A stretch of 15,854 nucleotides of DNA from Desulfatirhabdium butyrativorans (GTDB lineage Bacteria > Desulfobacterota > Desulfobacteria > Desulfobacterales > JAIFKL01). The position numbers were made by a program, and so were the translations under genes. The number at the start of each line of letters is the position of its first letter. Position 1 is the stretch's first letter. The notes beneath the pieces were generated by a model that saw only the letters and a list, made by a program, of their open reading frames with translations, ran no database searches and was not told the DNA's origin. This document shows, in pieces, positions 5,809 to 13,246 of this stretch. The stretch lies in assembly GCA_022736535.1 (NCBI GenBank), contig DZCT01000009.1, positions 6,514 through 22,367 of the forward strand, written 5' to 3'.

Positions 5809-6910
5809 TATTCTGACAAAACATTTCGGAACAGACAGCAAAACTGTTTTTGATTTAAGCCCGATGATTCAATATCTGAATCACAAGACCAAATCAGCAA
5901 ATAGCGGCTCAAAGGCGCGAAGCAGTTTTGGCAATCTTTACGCCATTTATGTGCTGACAGAAGATTATCTGAGTTTTGCTGAATCAGGTGAATCAGGCGA
6001 TTATTCACAATATGAAGGCGCAGATTTCAGCCCCCTGCTTCAGCGTATGAGAGAACTTCCATTCGGCAGCAAACTTCAAAATCATCCCCTGAACAATCGG
6101 GCAAACGATGAATTTCATAAATTTTTTCCTCAGGAAACCAGAAGACCGATTCTGAGAAAAGTTGATACTCAGAAATATTGGATAAATGAGAGTCTTCTGA
6201 AAGTAAATGTTTCGGGAAGAGAGATAAATCTTGCCCGGGCAGTTATTGACATTATTGACAGTTATGCAAAGACGAAGCGGACTTCGTTCAATCAGTTTAT
6301 CAAAGACTGCGAGAGATTAAAAACATTAGAAAAAGAAGATGATGAGAGTATCATTCAGTTTATACACGAGTTGATTGCGCCTGAAAAAGACGCCCGTATT
6401 TTTGAAATCGTAAGCTATGCGATACTCAAACAATATTATGCAGAGAAAATAATCTTTATCGGATGGAAAAGGAATGATATTCGGAAGGAGATTTTACGTC
6501 TGTATAAAACCGGAAGAACCAACGCAAATGACGGCGGTATTGATTTTGTAATGAAACCCTTGGGAAGGTTTTTCCAAGTTACCGAAACGCTCGATGTTAA
6601 AAAATACTTTCTGGATATTGACAAAATTGAGCATTATCCGCTCTCTTTTGTGATAAAGACCACGCTTCCCATATCAAAAATTCGTAACCATCTGAAAGAA
6701 GGAGCATTTCAGCAATACAGTGTTGAATCTGTTGTTGAAAACTACATGAAAGCAATAGAACGGGTTATAAATATACCTGTCCTGCTTAAACTTTTTGATA
6801 CTGTGGTCAAAAAAGGCGGATTGCGACAAGTTTTGGATGAGATAATCAAATGGAGCAAAGCAGAGTTTAACGATATGAGTGATGATGTAAATACTGTAAC
6901 TAAGGGGTGA
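5774..6910 (+). CDS. Candidate type II restriction endonuclease, partner of the YhdJ-like methyltransferase
   Basis: I infer a restriction endonuclease from its position directly behind, and overlapping, a stand-alone adenine methyltransferase, and from a nuclease-like core. The core has a helix with E211 (RIFEIVSYAIL), then GGIDFVMKPLGRFFQVTE at residues 254-271. GGID (D257) and the strand FQVTE occupy the place of the D and (D/E)xK motifs of PD-(D/E)xK nucleases, but the usual lysine is a threonine. The length of 378 residues suits a type II enzyme. I chose ATG at 5774 because a purine-rich GAGAGAG lies just upstream; TTG at 5762 would add four residues. If the methyltransferase recognises ATGCAT, this enzyme should cut that site, like NsiI or AvaIII. 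The composition is AT-rich like the methyltransferase. No controller gene is visible. Confidence 0.75.
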   Translation: MQQHPFTDKIIDILTKHFGTDSKTVFDLSPMIQYLNHKTKSANSGSKARSSFGNLYAIYVLTEDYLSFAESGESGDYSQYEGADFSPLLQRMRELPFGSKLQNHPLNNRANDEFHKFFPQETRRPILRKVDTQKYWINESLLKVNVSGREINLARAVIDIIDSYAKTKRTSFNQFIKDCERLKTLEKEDDESIIQFIHELIAPEKDARIFEIVSYAILKQYYAEKIIFIGWKRNDIRKEILRLYKTGRTNANDGGIDFVMKPLGRFFQVTETLDVKKYFLDIDKIEHYPLSFVIKTTLPISKIRNHLKEGAFQQYSVESVVENYMKAIERVINIPVLLKLFDTVVKKGGLRQVLDEIIKWSKAEFNDMSDDVNTVTKG

Positions 6911-6918
6911 TGTTGAGG

Positions 6919-6933
6919 ATAACGGAAATGTAT
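6919..6933 (+). repeat. Right copy of the 15-bp direct repeat bracketing the RM pair
   Basis: ATAACGGAAATGTAT matches 4758-4772 at 14 of 15 positions. The DNA from here to 7019 probably represents the original obgE-proB spacer. The second half of the repeat begins a 10-codon frame (6928-6960) that looks accidental. Confidence 0.65.
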
Positions 6934-7019
6934 GACGGCCCGTGCAAGGGAGGATACTGACGCCGACACTGATTTTGCCGTTATAAAGCAAAATGCAGTA
7001 AGGTGCGGATGAATTTTTT

Positions 7020-8153
7020 ATGAAAACTGACAGAACAGCTTGTTTTAATTCTGTAAAACGTGCAGTTGTAAAGGTGGGAAGCAATGTTCTCACCAAAGAT
7101 CAGGGACTGAATATCGGACTTATCGAATCCGTCAGCGGGCAGATTTGCCGCCTGATTGACAAGGGCGTGGAAATCATTCTGGTGTCTTCCGGCGCAATGG
7201 CAGCAGGCGTCAGAAAACTCGGATTGGAGAGACGTCCGGATGAAATCCCCAAGCGTCAGGCAGTCGCTGCAGTGGGTCAGGCAGGTCTGATGATGGAATA
7301 TGAAAAGGCTTTCGAGCTGTATGAAAAAAAAGTGGCGCAGATTCTGCTGACCGGCGACGGACTCACGAGCCGCAAAAGATATTTGAATGCCCGAAACACG
7401 CTTCATACGCTCCTGTCATGGAAGGTGGTTCCGATTATCAATGAAAACGATACGGTCTCGGTGGAGGAGATCAAATTCGGAGACAATGACAACCTTTCCG
7501 CCATGATCACGCTGCTGATGAACGCGGATATTCTCATCAATCTCACGGACATTGACGGGCTTTACACCAAAGACCCCCGGGTCTTTCCCGATGCCCGGCT
7601 GATTCCTGCGGTGGACGGCATCAGAAAAGAGATTGAAAAATTTGCAAGCGACATTCCGGGCGCGCTCGGCACCGGCGGCATGTCAAGCAAAATCAAAGCT
7701 GCCAGAAAAGTCACCACTGCCGGCATTCCCATGGTTATTGCAAAGGGAACCAAGCCGGATATTCTGATAAAACTTTTTTCCGGCGAAGAACACGGAACAT
7801 TTTTTGTTCCGAAGAAAGAGAAACTGACCAATCGCAAATGCTGGATCGGTTTTAATCTGAAGCCCAAAGGACTGCTCCGGATTGACAAAGGCGCGGCAAA
7901 AGCACTGCTGGAACGCGGCAAAAGTCTGCTTCCCAGCGGCATTGTCGGCGTGGAGGGCGAATTTGATGCGGGCGCGGCTGTGGAATTCAAAAACGGCGAC
8001 GGCGAAATTATCGGAACCGGTCTGGTGAATTACAGCTCCGCAGATATTCGCAAAATCATGGGGCTTCAGACAAACAAAATCGAAGAACAGCTCGGATACA
8101 AACCTTATGACGAGGTGATTCATCGGGATAATCTGACCATTACGGGAAATTGA
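7020..8153 (+). CDS. proB: Glutamate 5-kinase with PUA domain
   Basis: Phosphorylates L-glutamate at the gamma carboxylate, the first and feedback-controlled step of proline synthesis, in the cytoplasm. The amino-acid kinase domain (about residues 10-262) shows VVKVGSNVL (16-24), VSSGAMAAG (55-63), NENDTVS (141-147), GDNDNLSAM (154-162) and GTGGMSSKIKAA (217-228). A C-terminal PUA domain (about 283-360) has the usual GIVGVEGEF and VNYSSADI segments. At 377 residues it is full length. ATG at 7020 has only a distant AAGG (7000-7003), so initiation may be weak or coupled. No proA follows; in relatives proA is often adjacent. The stop codon falls in the first unit of a TGAGAAG tandem repeat. It would ancestrally follow obgE directly. 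Confidence 0.97.
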   Translation: MKTDRTACFNSVKRAVVKVGSNVLTKDQGLNIGLIESVSGQICRLIDKGVEIILVSSGAMAAGVRKLGLERRPDEIPKRQAVAAVGQAGLMMEYEKAFELYEKKVAQILLTGDGLTSRKRYLNARNTLHTLLSWKVVPIINENDTVSVEEIKFGDNDNLSAMITLLMNADILINLTDIDGLYTKDPRVFPDARLIPAVDGIRKEIEKFASDIPGALGTGGMSSKIKAARKVTTAGIPMVIAKGTKPDILIKLFSGEEHGTFFVPKKEKLTNRKCWIGFNLKPKGLLRIDKGAAKALLERGKSLLPSGIVGVEGEFDAGAAVEFKNGDGEIIGTGLVNYSSADIRKIMGLQTNKIEEQLGYKPYDEVIHRDNLTITGN

Positions 8154-8178
8154 GAAGTGAGAAGTGAGAAGTGAGAAG
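8151..8178. repeat. TGAGAAG tandem repeat, four perfect units
   Basis: Four consecutive perfect heptamers, of which the first supplies the proB stop codon TGA. A partial unit, TGGGAAA, follows. A heptamer array can change length by slippage, but because TGA lies in the first unit this would alter only the untranslated region. The rest of the 8154-8254 gap contains only a promoter candidate. Confidence 0.85.
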
Positions 8179-8221
8179 TGGGAAATGGAATACAGCCTTC
8201 TGTGACGCAGTTGGTGCCCGA

Positions 8222-8248
8222 TTGACAACCTCTTATTCTGAGTAAAAT
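8222..8248 (+). promoter_or_regulatory. Promoter candidate before the cysteine-cluster gene
   Basis: TTGACA (8222-8227) and TAAAAT (8243-8248) are good hexamers, but the spacer is only 15 nt. The predicted start point (about 8255) coincides with the GTG start codon, so the transcript would be nearly leaderless. The short spacing makes this tentative. Confidence 0.4.
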
Positions 8249-8254
8249 AACACC

Positions 8255-8581
8255 GTGTTAAAAAAAATAAAAAGAACTTTCACATCCATATTGCCGATTT
8301 CCGGCAGGAGATACGGGGCTTGCAGACGTTGCGGTTCATGTTGCAGACTGCCGTATATATGTAAATTTCTCAGGCAGGATGCTGAGGAAAAATATTATTG
8401 TTCCATTTACTGGGTGCGTCCTTTGAATTGCAGAAAATATCCCAGAACCGAATCCGAATTTTTGACAAAAACCGTATGCGGATACAGATTTGAACCGGCG
8501 ACCATGGCACCGAGACCCTCGGTCATCCGTCTGTCTTTAATTGTTGCATCCTTTATCCGAAAATTTTTGCATGTAGGGTAG
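8255..8581 (+). CDS. YkgJ-type cysteine-cluster protein (putative metal binding)
   Basis: Small protein of the YkgJ / zinc- or iron-chelating cluster family, whose biochemical role is unknown. The pattern is CRRCGSCCRLPYIC (C23, C26, C29, C30, C36), then YYCSIYWVRPLNCRKYP (C49, C59) and VCGYRF (C75). This is the usual spacing of the family: CxxCGxCC, then CxIYxxRPxxCRxYP. The basic N-terminus and hydrophobic C-terminal stretch (about residues 90-105) might touch the membrane. The start is GTG with no binding site visible, so the true start is uncertain. The 108-residue length suits a minimal member. Confidence 0.82.
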   Translation: MLKKIKRTFTSILPISGRRYGACRRCGSCCRLPYICKFLRQDAEEKYYCSIYWVRPLNCRKYPRTESEFLTKTVCGYRFEPATMAPRPSVIRLSLIVASFIRKFLHVG

Positions 8582-8645
8582 CACACAGCTTTTTCCACAG
8601 CTATGATGCTTGTGCTGCCTGACAGTGTGAGGAGGAAATACAGTC

Positions 8646-9374
8646 ATGAGTAAAAAACTGCTGACAGGCGGACTGCTGTTTTTTCTGATTTCGGCAACTG
8701 TTTTTGCGGATCAGGCAGCGTGGATTGAGAAATCGCAGGCTGAGAAAGCCGCGGAAATGCTCCGTCCCGGGTCAAAGCTGAGAAGCTACTGCGCGCCCTG
8801 CGGCGATACCGCATGGATGGAACTGCCGGTCGCTCAAACGGAAGTCAGCCACCGGGAGGGCGCGTTTTATGAAGTGCAAGTCAACGGAAACGGCATAGAC
8901 CTCGCGTATATCTATATCGAGAAAAACGGCAAATGGCGCAATCTTGCTATGATTCTCGGTATTCCGGTCCAAGACACTCCTGAATTTCTGCCTGAAAATC
9001 CCGCCGCGGCTTCTGTTCCGGAAGCCCGAGAAGTTCATCACATTGACAGAATCGTAACCCGCTGTCTTGAAAAAGAGATTTCCACACTCGGAATAACCGC
9101 GTGCCTTGATGACGGCTATAAACTCTGGGATGCTGAATTAAATAAGGTTTATAACCAGCTTCGGGTCAATCTGAAGCCCGAACAGCAGAAGGCATTGAAA
9201 GCCGCTCAGACGGAGTGGATCAAATACCGGGATGCGGAATTTGCGTTCAAAAACAGCTTTTACAGCTCGCTTCAGGGGACAATGTATCAGACCATGAATG
9301 CCGAGGATTGCTTGGAAATGGTCAAAAAGCGGACCTTGGAACTTGAATCCTGTTTAAAGCTTTTAAAAGAATAA
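8646..9374 (+). CDS. Exported protein with C-terminal LprI (DUF1311-like) domain
   Basis: A signal peptide spans residues 1-21 (basic MSKK, hydrophobic core, cleavage likely after VFA), so it should be periplasmic. The C-terminal part (about 136-238) fits the LprI domain, named after the mycobacterial lysozyme inhibitor LprI. It has four cysteines (C140, C153, C222, C236), the helical signature ELNKVYNQLRVNLKPEQQKA (164-183) and the conserved WIKYRDAEF (191-199). The N-terminal part (about 22-115) is a separate small domain with a CxxC pair (C49, C52; YCAPCGD) that I do not recognise. Lysozyme inhibition or cell-envelope protection is possible but not shown for most members. GGAGG at 8631-8635, 10 nt before the ATG, fixes the start. 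A strong terminator follows. Confidence 0.85.
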   Translation: MSKKLLTGGLLFFLISATVFADQAAWIEKSQAEKAAEMLRPGSKLRSYCAPCGDTAWMELPVAQTEVSHREGAFYEVQVNGNGIDLAYIYIEKNGKWRNLAMILGIPVQDTPEFLPENPAAASVPEAREVHHIDRIVTRCLEKEISTLGITACLDDGYKLWDAELNKVYNQLRVNLKPEQQKALKAAQTEWIKYRDAEFAFKNSFYSSLQGTMYQTMNAEDCLEMVKKRTLELESCLKLLKE

Positions 9375-9383
9375 TCTGCTGTG

Positions 9384-9413
9384 AGGGGTTAGGGAATTTT
9401 TCCCTAACCCCTT
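9384..9413. terminator. Strong hairpin terminator between the LprI-domain gene and recB
   Basis: AGGGGTTAGGGAA (9384-9396) and TTCCCTAACCCCT (9400-9412) form a perfect 13-bp stem with a 3-nt TTT loop, then TTATTT on the plus strand. It lies 10 nt after the stop of the LprI-domain gene and between convergent genes, so it probably serves both. On the minus strand, a weak 4-bp hairpin with six T (9424-9457) lies closer to the recB stop and may help. Confidence 0.85.
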
Positions 9414-9467
9414 ATTTAAAATCAAAAAACGTAGGACTGACAAAGCGAAGCGTGTCCGCCGCGCGGG

Positions 9468-12400
9468 CTATCCGATCAACTCCCTGCCCAATTCGCTGAT
9501 GAGCAATTCCGGCGGCTTGGCTTGATAGACGCCGAATGCCGCTCCTTTTTCCGGGTCAATGCCCCGCAGAAAAATATAATACACCCCGCCGAAGTCCTTT
9601 TGATATGAGTAGTCTTCTTTTCTCACAGAGAGATATTGGTGCAGCGCAAGCGTATAGATATGATACTGAAGAATGTAGAAATTCGTCTTCATGGCTTCGG
9701 CAAGCGCGTCCTGATGGTAGTCTTCAACCCGATTGCCGAGAAAGTTTGACTTCCAATCCACGAGATAAAATTTGTCCCGGAATTGAAAAACCATGTCTAT
9801 AAACCCCTTCATAAATCCCTGAACTGCCGCAAAATCCAGTTCTCCGATAAGTGAAGGGAAATCTGCCGGCAATTCAGAACCCGCGTATCTTTCAAAAATT
9901 CTGCCTAACTTTTTCGGCGATATTTCGCGTAAAGGAAAATAGAACTCCAACTCATTGAGCCGGTCTTCATTCCTCACCCGAGACAAAGTAAAATCTCCCT
10001 GCCCCGCATCGAGCGGTATGGAAAGCACGTTGCGAATCATCTCGCAAACAGCAGGCTGCCATGAACGGTCAAAGTTATATGCCCTGAGTTTTTCCTCTGT
10101 CAGATTTTCTGTAGCAGCCAAATCTTGATTTGTAAAATCAATGTGTTCAAATATCTCATGGAGGCATTTTCCGGCTCTCGCGCCTTTGGGAAAAGAAAAA
10201 ATATCCTGAGATGTCTCACGAACTGCGGCTTCTTCCGAATCCTCAGATTGATAGGGTTCCGGCTGCGCGTCATAGTCTGCCAGTTCCGCGCTGTGCGCTC
10301 GGCGGAATACCAAAGATGAGAAGCTTGAGACATTGAAATGATGAGCAATTTCAGATGTGAATTGCTGACAGTCAAGGGATGCGGTTTCTTCTGAAAAAGG
10401 AGAATATCTCCTGCCTTCGCCTTCCGGCAGTTCCGAGACATTCACAGCCTTCGGGGCTTTATGCTGAATCGCTTTCAAATCCGCCAACACATTCTCGTCT
10501 TTCAGTTTCCCGAAATTTGCTCCTGTCGAAGCCACAATATCTTCTGACATTTCAGGATGATGAAACAGATAGGCAGATGCGGATGTCTCAGCTTCGTTGA
10601 TGCGTCCCCAGACAAGATAGCAGCGATGTTTTGCACGAGTCAGTGCCACATAAAGAAGCCTTAAACTTTCAGCAAGTTGTTCACGCTCGGCAACAGGCTG
10701 ATGCGCTTCATTTTCAACATCCAGCTCAAGCGTCAGACAGCCCTTGTCATTTCCATCGTGAAACAGATGAAAATCTTCTTTTGAATGACTGCTTTTTTTA
10801 GAAGCATTATACATAAAAGGACAAAAAACAATCGGATATTCCAAGCCTTTGCTCTTGTGAACCGTGACCAGTCTGACCGCATTTTCATCGCTTTCCAAAC
10901 GCATCTGATGTTCTTCAAGTCTCGGCGAATTGGGATGACGCTGCTCTGCAAGCCATTTCACAAGCCATGCCATGCCTAATTTCTTTTCAACAGCGGTCTG
11001 ATGAAGTATCTCCGTAAGATGCAGAAGATTTGTGGCGCGGCGTTCGCCGTCAGGCATAGACATGAGGCGGGGCAAAATTTTCTCCCGCGAGACAAAGAGC
11101 CGGAACATGCGGATAAAGCCGGAGGAATCCCATATTCTGCGGTATTCGCCGAACCTGACAAACCACTGTTCCCACGCACTTTCATCCGCGGTCAGCGCGT
11201 CCAATTCCTCGCCTTTCACGCCCATCATCTCGCTGGCAAGCGCGGTTTTGATGCGTTTCTCATTGTTTGACGCGATGACTGCGGAAAGTATTCTCTCAAT
11301 TTCAAGGGCTTCAGGCGAGTCAAATATATTGGCGGTGCTGTGCAGAACCGCCGGAATATTCAGCTCGGACAGCGATTTCTTCATGACTTCCGCTTCTGCA
11401 TTTTGCCGCACCAGAACGGCAATATCTCTCGGTGTCAGCGGCTCATCGCCGATAAAGACATTGCGATTTCTGTCCAAAAGCCTTGAAATCTCCGCAGCCG
11501 TTGCTTTGGAAATCACTTTTTCCACGGTTGGCTTGTTGACAGGCTTTCCCTCTCCTGTTTTGATAAACCACAACTGCAAAGGCGGTTCGGGCTTTCCGTC
11601 AATTTTTAAGCAGACTCGTTTGTCTTTGTCCGCCGCGGCTATGCTGTGAAATTGTATCTCATTGTAAATAAAAGGAGCATCAGAATTTTCAAACATCGCA
11701 TTGACGCCTGAAATCAAATCCGGCTCGGAGCGCCAGTTCTCTGCGAGTGTATATCTCGCCTCCGCATGTCTTGCCGCATCCATGTAGGCAAAAATGTCCG
11801 CGCCGCGAAATCCGAATATCGCCTGTTTCGGGTCCCCGATGAGAAAAAGAATGCTGTCCTGATGATGAAAAATGCGTTTGAATATCTCATACTGAACCGG
11901 GTCCGTATCCTGAAATTCGTCAATCAGGGCGGCTTTGAAGCGGCTTCGGATTCCCTCTGCAAGGGCTTCTCCGCCTTTTCTCAGTGCAGCGTGCATATCG
12001 AGCAGAAGGTCGTCAAAAGAGAGCATATTCTGCGCTTCTTTCCGCTTTCGGATTTCTGCTTTCGCATATTCAAAAAGGCTGTGTTTCAAGCCGGTCAGAC
12101 GTTTTTTAAAAGCCGCTTCAAGCGATTGCTGTCTGCTTTTCAGGTCATCGCAAAGATCAAAAAACGGATGACTCGGCGATGTGCATTTTTTGTTAGTCGA
12201 AGCTTTGATTTTACTCGCGGTGAACTTTTCAAACTCCTTGAACAGCAAAGGATTATTTTCTTCTAAAGTCAGATAATCATCCAGCATCTGAAGCCACTTG
12301 GGAACGCTTTCTTTTTTATAGCTGCTCCTGTTCAAGCTGTTATTATTGATGAGAATATCTTCAATTTTTGTCTTTTCGGACAGCCACAGTTCACGAACCC

Positions 12401-13052
12401 TGCGGAATGTCTCGCGGAATGCCTTTTCCAAGTCGGAAGTATCACTGACTTCTTCTTGCGGAATGATTTTCAGATCGAGCCGGCTGACTTTGTTTTTCAG
12501 GAGTAAAAGCAGCTTTTCCGGCGAAGTTTTTTTACCGAGAATATAATTGACGAACAAGGGCGATTCATTGTAGAGATTTCTTCGCCAGAAATCTTCGACA
12601 ATTTCCCGGAGAAGACTTTGCTGATCTCCGACCATCTCGCTGTCAAACAGACTTCCGCTTTCAAAAGCATATTCATGCAGCATCCGCCTGCAAAAACCGT
12701 GTATCGTGAAAATGGCGGCTTCGTCAAAATCACGGACCGCATTTTCAAGGCGTCGGAATCCGTCCTGCGGGTCAGGATGTCTCTGAAGCAGCGTATTTAA
12801 GAAAGCATCTTTACTTTTGAAATCGGAAAAAACTTTTGCAGCTTCCCGAAGGCGCCCGCGGATTCTTTCTTTTAATTCTTCGGTTGCCGCTTCGGTAAAG
12901 GTGACGACAAGAATTTTGTCAACGCTGAGATGCTGTTCCAAAATCAGGCGAAGGAAAAGTCCGGTAAGGGTGTGGGTTTTTCCCGTACCCGCGCTGGCTT
13001 CGATGAGATTTGTCCCTTCAAGCGGGCTGTTTGGCAGGTCGAATGTTTTCAT
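9468..13052 (-). CDS. recB: RecB, exodeoxyribonuclease V beta subunit (UvrD-type helicase-nuclease)
   Basis: Processes double-strand DNA ends for recombination and degrades linear foreign DNA as part of RecBCD. The SF1A helicase motifs are complete: Walker A ASAGTGKTHT (19-28), TFTEAATEELKER (51-63), Walker B ALIDEFQDTD (375-384), IGDPKQAIFGFRG (405-417), LAENWRS (436-442), VTVHKSKGLEYPIVF (729-743) and LYVALTRAKHR (800-810). The C-terminal RecB nuclease is also intact, with H965 (GKCLHEIFEH), D1086 (GFIDMVF), D1099 and K1101 (YLVDWKSN) and the QYHIY segment (1129-1133). At 1194 residues it is near the E. coli length (1180). AAGGAA stands about 6 nt before the ATG. Neither recC nor recD adjoins it: downstream is a terminator and upstream a divergent gene. 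Partners must lie elsewhere, or the protein works with others. Confidence 0.95.
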   Translation of the reverse strand: MKTFDLPNSPLEGTNLIEASAGTGKTHTLTGLFLRLILEQHLSVDKILVVTFTEAATEELKERIRGRLREAAKVFSDFKSKDAFLNTLLQRHPDPQDGFRRLENAVRDFDEAAIFTIHGFCRRMLHEYAFESGSLFDSEMVGDQQSLLREIVEDFWRRNLYNESPLFVNYILGKKTSPEKLLLLLKNKVSRLDLKIIPQEEVSDTSDLEKAFRETFRRVRELWLSEKTKIEDILINNNSLNRSSYKKESVPKWLQMLDDYLTLEENNPLLFKEFEKFTASKIKASTNKKCTSPSHPFFDLCDDLKSRQQSLEAAFKKRLTGLKHSLFEYAKAEIRKRKEAQNMLSFDDLLLDMHAALRKGGEALAEGIRSRFKAALIDEFQDTDPVQYEIFKRIFHHQDSILFLIGDPKQAIFGFRGADIFAYMDAARHAEARYTLAENWRSEPDLISGVNAMFENSDAPFIYNEIQFHSIAAADKDKRVCLKIDGKPEPPLQLWFIKTGEGKPVNKPTVEKVISKATAAEISRLLDRNRNVFIGDEPLTPRDIAVLVRQNAEAEVMKKSLSELNIPAVLHSTANIFDSPEALEIERILSAVIASNNEKRIKTALASEMMGVKGEELDALTADESAWEQWFVRFGEYRRIWDSSGFIRMFRLFVSREKILPRLMSMPDGERRATNLLHLTEILHQTAVEKKLGMAWLVKWLAEQRHPNSPRLEEHQMRLESDENAVRLVTVHKSKGLEYPIVFCPFMYNASKKSSHSKEDFHLFHDGNDKGCLTLELDVENEAHQPVAEREQLAESLRLLYVALTRAKHRCYLVWGRINEAETSASAYLFHHPEMSEDIVASTGANFGKLKDENVLADLKAIQHKAPKAVNVSELPEGEGRRYSPFSEETASLDCQQFTSEIAHHFNVSSFSSLVFRRAHSAELADYDAQPEPYQSEDSEEAAVRETSQDIFSFPKGARAGKCLHEIFEHIDFTNQDLAATENLTEEKLRAYNFDRSWQPAVCEMIRNVLSIPLDAGQGDFTLSRVRNEDRLNELEFYFPLREISPKKLGRIFERYAGSELPADFPSLIGELDFAAVQGFMKGFIDMVFQFRDKFYLVDWKSNFLGNRVEDYHQDALAEAMKTNFYILQYHIYTLALHQYLSVRKEDYSYQKDFGGVYYIFLRGIDPEKGAAFGVYQAKPPELLISELGRELIG

Positions 13053-13090
13053 CTGATATTCCTTTTTTTCAAAGTCCTTCTAAAAATTTT

Positions 13091-13119
13091 ATTTTACTGG
13101 TAAAAAAATCACAGTGCAA
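13091..13119 (-). promoter_or_regulatory. Promoter candidate for recB
   Basis: On the minus strand, TTGCAC (13114-13119) and TAAAAT (13091-13096) are separated by 17 nt. The -10 matches consensus at five of six positions, but the -35 at only the first three. The start point would be about 30 nt before the ATG. The rest of the AT-rich divergent gap (13053-13246) has a TATAAT at 13127-13132 without a partner and a TTGACA at 13211-13216 too close to the next gene to serve it. Confidence 0.4.
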
Positions 13120-13246
13120 CTTAATTTATAATGTCCGCTTGAAATATTCTCTGTTTTATGCTATGAAATTATTTGGAAATGATATGATAATAAAAAGATA
13201 TAGTTTATCCTTGACATAAAAATTCAAAGATAAGGAGGCTGATTCG

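Noticed and set aside
6928..6960. Ten-codon frame MYDGPCKGGY with a purine-rich stretch upstream
   Set aside because: It is too short to judge and overlaps the direct repeat in the old obgE-proB spacer; probably accidental.
7683..8228. Open frame of 181 codons opposite proB
   Set aside because: It runs through the TGAGAAG repeat and the conserved ProB sequence; no independent evidence.
11032..11649. Open frame of 205 codons on the plus strand inside recB
   Set aside because: It is antisense to a fully conserved part of RecB and has a serine- and leucine-rich composition typical of shadow frames.
13211..13216. TTGACA as promoter of the ORF6N gene
   Set aside because: No -10 hexamer exists at a proper distance, because the ribosome binding site begins 16 nt later.
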